This document shows positions 42,247-48,460 of a stretch of 64,000 bases of DNA, one piece after another. Within the stretch, counting starts at the first letter, position 1. Every line of letters begins with the position of its first letter. Source of the DNA: Anaerolineales bacterium (GTDB taxonomy: Bacteria > Chloroflexota > Anaerolineae > Anaerolineales > UBA6663); the NCBI GenBank assembly GCA_020850595.1, contig JADZEK010000050.1, positions 94,687 through 158,686 on the forward strand, given 5' to 3'. A program made the translations under genes and the position numbers. The notes under the pieces are model-generated. The model was not told the DNA's origin, did no database searches, and was given only the letters and a program-made list of their open reading frames with translations.

Positions 42247-42624
42247 CTAATAGCGCTGGGCGATTTCGAGGTAGTTGCCGCCGGGGTCGCGGGTGTAAAA
42301 ACGCTTCCACTGGTCGAAGGGCATCTGGTCGGGGATGATGGGTGCGCCGAACGCGCGCAGGGCCGCTTCGGCTTCGTCCAGGTCGGCGACCATCAGGCAG
42401 ATGTGGCGCGTGGTGCCGGCGTTCACCTGGGCCTCGTCGCCCAGCGCCAGGTGCATCTGAAACCGGCCGAACTGGTACCAGGCCCCGCCGTGCGCCTGCC
42501 AGGCCACGGGCTTGGGAATTTGCGGCAGACCCAGCACCCCGCCATAGAACTCCTTGGCCGCTGCTTCTTGCGCGTGGGTGACGTAAAACGTCAGATGCTG
42601 AATTTCGGTCACGACCAGGGGCAT
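42247..42624 (-). CDS. VOC-family (glyoxalase-like) protein
   Basis: 125 residues, one VOC module pair: TEIQHLTFYVTHAQEAAAKE, GAWYQFGRFQMHLALGD, TRHICLMVADLDEAEAALRA and RFYTRDPGGNYLEIAQRY. It resembles glyoxalase/bleomycin-resistance proteins; candidate metal ligands are His in QHLTFYV, His in QMHLALG, His in RHICLMV and Glu in NYLEIAQ. The substrate is unknown. GGAG lies 6 bases before the ATG. Confidence 0.85.
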   Translation of the reverse strand: MPLVVTEIQHLTFYVTHAQEAAAKEFYGGVLGLPQIPKPVAWQAHGGAWYQFGRFQMHLALGDEAQVNAGTTRHICLMVADLDEAEAALRAFGAPIIPDQMPFDQWKRFYTRDPGGNYLEIAQRY

Positions 42625-42660
42625 ATTTTGCTCCAGCGCGGCGGGGCGCGGCCGGTCAGC

Positions 42661-43122
42661 TTAGGCGGCGGGCGGCACGGCCACGGCGGCGATGTCGTTG
42701 ATGTAGCCGCGGCAGACGGCTGAACCGCACAGGCACTTCTCCCACGGCTCGGCCGGGTCGTAGGCGTAATCAATCGTCAGCTCTTCGCCGGCGGCGATGT
42801 CACGCTTGGCCCGCATGAACACGCGGTGGGCCGTGTGGTCCACCTGGCAGTAGCAGTTCGGCTCACACGAGTGGTTGAGGTAGATCGTGTCGTTGCCGCC
42901 GAACATACCGTCTATGGCCCACTGCTCGTCCAGCCAGAACGTGAGGATGCTCGGCCGCGACAGATCTTGCTCGCGCCGGAGGGCCTCGGCCGTGGTGATG
43001 AGTTCGCCCACGTACTCGCCGACCAGGCCGCCGGCCGGGATCGGCTCGGCCGCGAAGGCGCCGCGGCGGTCAATGACGGATTGGCGCACTTCCAAGCGAT
43101 AAGGTCCTGCCGATGCGGTCAT
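42661..43122 (-). CDS. SET-domain protein lysine methyltransferase-like protein with post-SET cysteines
   Basis: 153 residues from the ATG at 43122; the frame runs upstream to 43206 but AGGA sits just before 43122 and conserved sequence starts there. The SET core: RRGAFAAEPIPAGGLVGEYV (SET-N), YLNHSCEPNCYC (cofactor-binding NHSC) and AGEELTIDYAYD (catalytic ELTxDY). It closes with CLCGSAVCRGYI, a post-SET CxCx4C motif that with the NHSC Cys would bind zinc. Such compact SET proteins transfer methyl groups from S-adenosylmethionine to protein lysines. The target is unknown. The VOC gene follows on the same strand. Confidence 0.88.
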   Translation of the reverse strand: MTASAGPYRLEVRQSVIDRRGAFAAEPIPAGGLVGEYVGELITTAEALRREQDLSRPSILTFWLDEQWAIDGMFGGNDTIYLNHSCEPNCYCQVDHTAHRVFMRAKRDIAAGEELTIDYAYDPAEPWEKCLCGSAVCRGYINDIAAVAVPPAA

Positions 43123-43152
43123 GCGTTCCTGTGCGAGGCCGATGTTGCGGTG

Positions 43153-43181
43153 ACAATACGCTATCCGCGGAGGGGCCGCAA
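43153..43181 (-). promoter_or_regulatory. Candidate promoter of the SET gene
   Basis: On the minus strand, TTGCGG (43181-43176), a 17-base spacer and TATTGT (43158-43153), 30 bases before the ATG. Both boxes deviate from consensus. Confidence 0.45.
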
Positions 43182-43384
43182 TAGCAGACTGCACAGTTTT
43201 TGTCATCTTGGGTTACACTTATGCCCAATCAGCCGTATGAGTTGCTGGGCGTCTGCTCCGACCCCTGGGCCTGGCCGGCCTGGCCGCCACGCCGCAGGGG
43301 TCATGCTTGCCTGGCCTTCCATCACCCACCCTTCGTCCGGCGGCGCGGCGCGCCGGGCGGTTACCTGCCAGGGAGAAGCGTCAC

Positions 43385-44203
43385 ATGCGCGTACAACCTT
43401 CTGTTGAAGACCTGATCCGCTTGACCAGCATGAACCCGTTTGAGCGGTTCGCCGATGGCCGCCCCAAGGTGCCGGATGACCTGCTGGTACGCATGAAGGA
43501 GGTCACCACCGAGGAGGCCTGGGGCACGCTGTACCACGCGGGTTACCTGCGCCAGTTCGAGGGCAAGTGGCACGAGACCCACCCCGGCGTCATCACCGTC
43601 GGCCGCGCCGTCACGGCGCAGTTTCTGCCGCACCGCCCCGACTACCACGAAGCCGTGCAGCAGACCGGCCTGGCCGAGGGCCGCGGCGCCGCCGGCGGGC
43701 AGAACTCGTGGATTATCGAGAGCTTGCAGCACAACGACGTGATGGTCGTGGATATCTTCGGCAAGGTGAAAGACGGCACGGTGGTGGGCGACAACCTGGG
43801 CACGGCCGTGCGCACCCGCACCCGCGCCGGGGCCGTCATTGACGGCGGCGTGCGCGACTACCAGGGCCTCACCCAACTCACCGACGTGAACTTTTACATC
43901 CGCGGCATGGACCCAACCGGCATCGCCGACGTGACCCTGGCGGGCCTGAACATCCCCATCCGCATCGGCGGCTGCACGGTGCTGCCCGGTGACGTGGTGC
44001 TGGGCACGCCCAGCGGCGTGCTGTTCATCCCGCCGCACCTGGCGCAGAAGGTCGTCGAGGAGAGCGAGGACACCCGCGTCCGCGACGAGTTCGGTAAGAG
44101 CCGGCTGGCCGAGGGCATCTGGACTTCCGGCCAGATTGACTCGGTCTGGAGTGACGAGATCAAGGCCGACTTCGAGAACTGGAAGGCCAACCGGAAACGG
44201 TAG
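43385..44203 (+). CDS. RraA-like / HMG (4-hydroxy-4-methyl-2-oxoglutarate) aldolase-family protein
   Basis: 272 residues from the ATG at 43385 (GGAG 9 bases upstream; an upstream frame to 43307 is not family-like). The RraA/HMG aldolase active-site stretch is present: VGDNLGTAVRTRTRAGAVID followed by GGVRDYQGL, supplying the Arg-Asp pair and the GxN loop. The C-terminal half has DVTLAGLNIPIRIGGCTVLP and DVVLGTPSGVLFIP. There is an extra N-terminal segment of about 50 residues compared with RraA. Likely activities are aldol cleavage of a 2-oxo acid or oxaloacetate decarboxylation; RNase E regulation is unlikely outside proteobacteria. Confidence 0.85.
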   Translation: MRVQPSVEDLIRLTSMNPFERFADGRPKVPDDLLVRMKEVTTEEAWGTLYHAGYLRQFEGKWHETHPGVITVGRAVTAQFLPHRPDYHEAVQQTGLAEGRGAAGGQNSWIIESLQHNDVMVVDIFGKVKDGTVVGDNLGTAVRTRTRAGAVIDGGVRDYQGLTQLTDVNFYIRGMDPTGIADVTLAGLNIPIRIGGCTVLPGDVVLGTPSGVLFIPPHLAQKVVEESEDTRVRDEFGKSRLAEGIWTSGQIDSVWSDEIKADFENWKANRKR

Positions 44204-44223
44204 GCTGGGCCGCCCAAATAACT

Positions 44224-44260
44224 CGCGGCCCGCCCCGAGGCGCTCTCGGGGCGGGCCGCG
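44224..44260. terminator. Strong bidirectional terminator between the RraA-like and SH2-like genes
   Basis: A perfect 16-bp stem (arms 44224-44239 and 44245-44260, CGCGGCCCGCCCCGAG and its complement) with a 5-base loop, followed by TTCTGTTCTC on the plus strand. Confidence 0.85.
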
Positions 44261-44286
44261 TTCTGTTCTCGCTGCGGCGCTTTGGG

Positions 44287-46065
44287 CTAGGGTTTCAGCG
44301 CGCCGCCGGGGTTGGCCCGCATCAGGCGCTCTACCTTCACATACGCCTCGTCGCTGTTCACCAGGGCGTGCTCCAGCTTGCCGTTGTTGTTCATGGAGAG
44401 CGCCACGAAGCCGTCGCGGCCCAGACGCAGCAGCCAGAAGCCGGGCTTATCCTTGAGCAGGCCTTCGGCCGTCACCCGGTTGATGTCGCCGTGCCAGGCC
44501 GGCGAGCGGCGCAGCGCCTGATCATGGCGCGGGTTCAGTGTCGGCTGTTCCTCGCTCTCCTTCTCGCGCTGCTCGCTGCCCTGGGGCTTGCTCACCTTGG
44601 GCTTGCTGGGCGGCGCGCTCGGTTCGGGCTTCACGTCGGGCAGCTTGTTCTTGTTCAGCCGCTTCTTCAGGTCTAGGCCTGCCCCGCCGATGTTGCGCAC
44701 GTAGTCGTGCCCAAACTTCTCGCCCGTCCGCACGCTGTAGACCAGTTCCTTGCCCGACCCCTCGCGGATGAGCCAACTGCCGTCGGGCGAGGCTTTCAGG
44801 TAGGCTTCGGCCTGGGCGCGGCTCACGGCGCCGAGGCTGTGCTTGCTCCAAATCTCCACCGCCTCGTCGTTGCGCGCCCCGTCCAGGAACACGTTGCCTT
44901 TGGTGGCCTTGCCGCCGACTTTCACGTCCACCGTGCTCAACCAATCCGAGTCGCCCCCGCCGATCTTGCGCACCGCCGCCACCGTCATGGCGCGGGTGGG
45001 CGCATAGTGGCCGCTCTGGTCGTCAATCTGCGTGACCTTGCCGCCCGCCACCAGCAGCGTGCCGGCGCTTTTGACCGGTCCACCAGAGAAGAAGGAGGAG
45101 TGGTTGAACGCGCCGCGCACGCCGGGATTGGCCCGCGCCTTGGAGCCGACGTAGAGTTTGTTGTCCGAGCCGATCACGAAGATCAGGGCGCCGTTCTTCA
45201 CGGTGGGGCCGGTGAGCGCGCCCTTGCTGGCGGTGGCCACATAGCCTTTGCGCGCCTCATCGTCCAGGTAGACCATCAGGCCGCCCGCGATGCCGCCCGG
45301 CTTGACCACCTGGCCCACTTCGGGGTTGGTCACTTCCAGCGCTTCTTTCACCCCGGCCACGCTGAGGTCGCCCTTCTCCACCGCGTCGAGCCAACTGCTG
45401 AAGCTCAGCTTGCCGGCGACCTTGTCATCCCAGACTTTTTTTAGCTGGGGCAGGTAGCGCCCATAGCGATTCTGCTTGCGGTCGAGCACCTCGCCGTGAT
45501 ATTGCGGGTCCATGGCCGTTAAGCCCTGCACTTTGAGCTTGGTCTGCGCGTAGTTGCCGATGCCGAGCTTCTGGGCGGTCTGGGCGGCGCGCAGCAGCCG
45601 GTCGCGCAGCGAGGTGCCCTCGCTGTCCTTGCGGCTCATGACCTCTTCCAGGCGCTTCTTGCGCTCGGCCTCATCCTTGAGCTTTTGCAGCTCTTTCTTG
45701 GCGGTTTCCGCCTCCAGCGTCAGCTGCTGCAGCATCTCTTGCCGGAAGGCCTCGCTCTTGGCCTTGAAGTTGGTCACCAGCACGGCGTCGGCCTCCACGT
45801 CGCCCAGGAACTTCTTTTCCTTCACGCGCATGACTAGCGCGCCGTCCACCAGGCCGACCTTGACGTAGGCGTTCTTCATCTTCGGGTTAGTCTTGGCGGT
45901 GTTGATGACTTGATTGGCCGTCGCTGTGGGGAACGGCACCTTCGCGCCGACGTGCAGGCGCACCTCTTTCTGAATGGCCTGCATGTGCGCGCTGCCGAAC
46001 TGCGCAAGCGTCACCGCATGCTTGTCCCCCCATATCACGCTGGTCTTCGCCATCTTCTTGCCCAT
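44287..46065 (-). CDS. Eukaryote-like protein: coiled coil, IQM-like domain and two SH2-like domains
   Basis: 592 residues from the ATG at 46065 (GAGGAGG 5 bases upstream). Residues 1-100 are an unassigned N-terminal domain; about 101-148 is a charged coiled coil. Residues about 195-368 read like the plant IQM core: RYGRYLPQLKKVW, SFSSWLDAVEKGD, LYVGSKA, FNHSSFFSGGPVKSAGTLLV (320-339) and QSGHYAPTRA. Residues about 404-460 form an SH2-like domain (SRAQAEAYL, GSWLIREGS, GHDYV), with Arg416, Arg434 and His453 at the phosphotyrosine-site positions. After a Lys/Pro/Glu linker comes a second SH2-like domain, about 521-586 (AWHGDINRVTAEGLLK, GFWLLRLGR, KLEHALV), with Arg530, Arg547 and His566. No catalytic motif or signal peptide is seen. 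It has its own promoter; function unknown, perhaps a phosphotyrosine-reading adaptor. Confidence 0.82.
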   Translation of the reverse strand: MGKKMAKTSVIWGDKHAVTLAQFGSAHMQAIQKEVRLHVGAKVPFPTATANQVINTAKTNPKMKNAYVKVGLVDGALVMRVKEKKFLGDVEADAVLVTNFKAKSEAFRQEMLQQLTLEAETAKKELQKLKDEAERKKRLEEVMSRKDSEGTSLRDRLLRAAQTAQKLGIGNYAQTKLKVQGLTAMDPQYHGEVLDRKQNRYGRYLPQLKKVWDDKVAGKLSFSSWLDAVEKGDLSVAGVKEALEVTNPEVGQVVKPGGIAGGLMVYLDDEARKGYVATASKGALTGPTVKNGALIFVIGSDNKLYVGSKARANPGVRGAFNHSSFFSGGPVKSAGTLLVAGGKVTQIDDQSGHYAPTRAMTVAAVRKIGGGDSDWLSTVDVKVGGKATKGNVFLDGARNDEAVEIWSKHSLGAVSRAQAEAYLKASPDGSWLIREGSGKELVYSVRTGEKFGHDYVRNIGGAGLDLKKRLNKNKLPDVKPEPSAPPSKPKVSKPQGSEQREKESEEQPTLNPRHDQALRRSPAWHGDINRVTAEGLLKDKPGFWLLRLGRDGFVALSMNNNGKLEHALVNSDEAYVKVERLMRANPGGALKP

Positions 46066-46121
46066 GCTCGCCTCCTCGCCGGCCGCCGGCTGGCACATAT
46101 TCAGACTTTTCCGATAGGCTT

Positions 46122-46150
46122 AGTTTAGACTCAGTCTCAGCTTGGGTCAA
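46122..46150 (-). promoter_or_regulatory. Promoter of the SH2/IQM-like gene with palindrome in the spacer
   Basis: On the minus strand, TTGACC (46150-46145), a 17-base spacer and TAAACT (46127-46122). The spacer holds the perfect palindrome AGACTCAGTCT (46127-46137), a candidate operator. The ATG is 57 bases downstream. Confidence 0.72.
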
Positions 46151-46511
46151 TTCACCGGGCTGACGCGCACCCCCTCGCCGCCTGACGTTCGACCCCAATT
46201 CGCCGCCCGGCCCCTCAACCGGGGAGGCGTGTGGGCGCACGACCTTAGGCAGCGGCGGCGATCATAAGCCGGCTCCTGACAGGCAGGCGCGCCACGCTGT
46301 GTTGGCTTGGGGAGCGTGAAGGAAGGACAGGCGGGTTGCCTTGACTCGCCGCCCGTTAAACAAAACGCCCCCGCCTCGCTTCGTTAGCGCGAGACTGGGG
46401 GCCAAGCAGCGAGCGGATCGGAGGAGCCTGGCCCGCCCTGGGCCAGGCCAGTTGCGGCAAGACCCGCCGTTGGGAGGCAGGCCGCTGGGGTGACCGCGGC
46501 GGCGGCGCGGC
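46151..46511. other. Intergenic region between NYN-LOTUS and SH2-like genes, no gene seen
   Basis: No supported ORF. An imperfect hairpin (GCCCCC...CTCGC / GCGAG...GGGGGC, about 46370-46403) could end transcription of the NYN-LOTUS gene, which stops at 46512 on the minus strand. The rest shows no recognised feature. Confidence 0.5.
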
Positions 46512-48155
46512 TCAGGCCTCCGGCTTCAGCCCGCCCGTAATCCACTGCCGCAACTGCTGGGTCTCGTCTTCGGTCAGGTTCATCTGGGCCGCCCGGCACA
46601 GGTTGAGGGTGTTCGCCAGCAGCACCTCGGCCATCTGGTCTGGACGCTGCTCCAGCTTGTTGTCGAAACGATGCCCGGCATAGCTCAGCCCGATGAGGAC
46701 GAAGTTAATGTGCGAACGCGCGATCGGCGCGCCGCGCTCCACGCACCGGTCACGCACCGTCTTGGACGTGCGGGTCATCTGGTAGCCGTGCTCGTTGATC
46801 TCGCGCGCCAGCTCGTGCAGCAGCAGCGCGTAGTGCTCGGGCAGCAGGTAGGGCGTGTCGGTCAGGCGGTGCACCTTTTGCGCCAGGTCAGCCAGTTCGG
46901 GGTAGCGGGCGGCGAACAGGTCGGCGCGCTCGGCCGGCTCGACGCCCAGGCTGCCGGCCGACTCCGGCGGCTCGTGCAGCGCCGGATTGTAAACATAGCC
47001 GGGGTTCACGAACGAGGTCGCCAGCCCATCGAGCGCCAGCTCGGCCAGCAGTTCCTTGAACGTGCCCGCGCCCAGCCAGCCGGTGTGCGCCAGTTCGCTG
47101 CCAAACTCGCGGCTAACCGCCTGGGCCAGCGACGCCATCGGCACCGCCGTCTTCGAACTGTTAACCACCTGGTGAATATAGCGCGCCAACTCGTCCGGCA
47201 GGCGCTGCTCCGGCTCGCTGTGCGCGGCGGGGGCTGCGCCGTTCTCACCCGGAGCATGGCTCTGCTCCGGCTGGCCTGGCTCTGCCGTCGGCTCAGCCGG
47301 CGCCGCCTCGGGCGGGGCGGGCGGCGGGGCGACCACCGCCACGCGCCAGGGGTCTTCCTCCACCACGTCCAGGCCGGGCTGCAAGCTCACCAGCGCCTCA
47401 GTCAGCCGCCGCAGCGAGAAATAGCCCAGCCAGTGATTGCTTTCGCGAAACTCGTTAAACTCCTTATAGACGGCGGGCAGCTCGCTGGCCTCAATGCCGC
47501 CCGGCACATTCGCCACTTCGGCCAGGCGGGCGGCCATGCGCTCCAGCAAGTTGGCCGGGGCCATGGTCGCATCGCGCTGCGGCGGCCGACTAATCGGCTC
47601 TTCTTCCTGCGCCGTGAAGCCCAGCGCCTGCCGGATAAAGCTGTCTGGCTGGATCAGGTAATCACAGGCGGCCTTGTAGGCCGGCGAGGCGTAGCCGGGC
47701 GCCAGCACCGCGCTCAGCCGGTCGTGCTGGCGCAGCCGCAACAGCACCGGCGTGAAGTCGGCGTCGCCGGAGAGCACGATAAACTCGTCAATGCGCGTGG
47801 CGTGGCCCAGCGCATCCAGGATATCCATCACCATGTGGATATCGGTGCTGGTCTTGCCCCGGCTGGTGAGCGGCGGACAGTCCACCACCTCGAACGCCGA
47901 GCGGATGAAATAAGGGCGGTAGCTAGAAAAAGAGTTGGGGTTGAGGTAACAGCGGCGGATCAGGATGCGCCGGGCGGTGGTTTCATGATCCAGGTTGACG
48001 CTGGGCATCTCGGCTTCCAGCCAGCGCAGCCAGTTGTCGGGACTGCTGGCGAACTCCACCGCATACCGACTGTCAATCTGCTGGAGGTTGATGAAGATAT
48101 TGTCGAAGTCCACGAACAGCGCCGAGCGCAAATGTTGTGTGTGTGGCATAGCCAT
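46512..48155 (-). CDS. NYN-domain (LabA/DUF88-like) ribonuclease with tandem LOTUS (OST-HTH)-like domains
   Basis: 547 residues from the ATG at 48155. Residues about 10-170 are a PIN-like NYN domain: SALFVDFDNIF, SRGKTSTDIHMVMDIL and EFIVLSGDADFTPVL supply the acidic metal-binding residues. Residues about 190-275 (NLLERMAARLAEVANVPGG, YFSLRRLTEALVSL) and about 325-395 (ELARYIHQVVNSSKTAVPMA, GTFKELLAELALDGLA) look like two LOTUS/OST-HTH winged helices separated by a Pro/Ala/Glu linker; the C-terminal 150 residues are helical and may hold a third. NYN-LOTUS proteins bind and cleave RNA. It has a good promoter of its own. Confidence 0.85.
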   Translation of the reverse strand: MAMPHTQHLRSALFVDFDNIFINLQQIDSRYAVEFASSPDNWLRWLEAEMPSVNLDHETTARRILIRRCYLNPNSFSSYRPYFIRSAFEVVDCPPLTSRGKTSTDIHMVMDILDALGHATRIDEFIVLSGDADFTPVLLRLRQHDRLSAVLAPGYASPAYKAACDYLIQPDSFIRQALGFTAQEEEPISRPPQRDATMAPANLLERMAARLAEVANVPGGIEASELPAVYKEFNEFRESNHWLGYFSLRRLTEALVSLQPGLDVVEEDPWRVAVVAPPPAPPEAAPAEPTAEPGQPEQSHAPGENGAAPAAHSEPEQRLPDELARYIHQVVNSSKTAVPMASLAQAVSREFGSELAHTGWLGAGTFKELLAELALDGLATSFVNPGYVYNPALHEPPESAGSLGVEPAERADLFAARYPELADLAQKVHRLTDTPYLLPEHYALLLHELAREINEHGYQMTRTSKTVRDRCVERGAPIARSHINFVLIGLSYAGHRFDNKLEQRPDQMAEVLLANTLNLCRAAQMNLTEDETQQLRQWITGGLKPEA

Positions 48156-48204
48156 CGCCCTGCCTTCCCCGTGGGTACGCCGCGACGCCGACCGAACTGG
48201 CCGC

Positions 48205-48233
48205 ATTATAGGTTGAAACGCGCCAACACCCAA
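48205..48233 (-). promoter_or_regulatory. Promoter of the NYN-LOTUS gene
   Basis: On the minus strand, TTGGGT (48233-48228), a 17-base spacer and TATAAT (48210-48205), 49 bases before the ATG. Confidence 0.7.
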
Positions 48234-48306
48234 TATCGCTCGGCCGACCCGCTCGCCGCCCAAGAACACTCGTGCGATTTCGTACAAACTGCTCATGCGG
48301 GTTTTC

Positions 48307-48335
48307 TTGACACCTTAACCCGAACTTGTTACCCT
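48307..48335 (+). promoter_or_regulatory. Promoter of the histidine kinase-regulator pair
   Basis: TTGACA (48307-48312), a 17-base spacer and TACCCT (48330-48335). It is divergent from the NYN-LOTUS promoter; the leader to the ATG is about 120 bases. Confidence 0.62.
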
Positions 48336-48460
48336 TCTGAAGACCAGGCGATCGGCAACCAGCGGCCGTTGCTGGGCCAGCCACCAGCCGACACCTTCTG
48401 GGCCGCGAAGTCCCTCCAGCCGGCGTCTGGGCCGAGGGGCTTCGCGCCATCTTGGCAGCC

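Noticed and set aside
43200..43415. Short plus-strand ORF before the RraA-like gene
   Set aside because: No Shine-Dalgarno site, a composition unlike protein, and it overlaps the start of the RraA-like gene.
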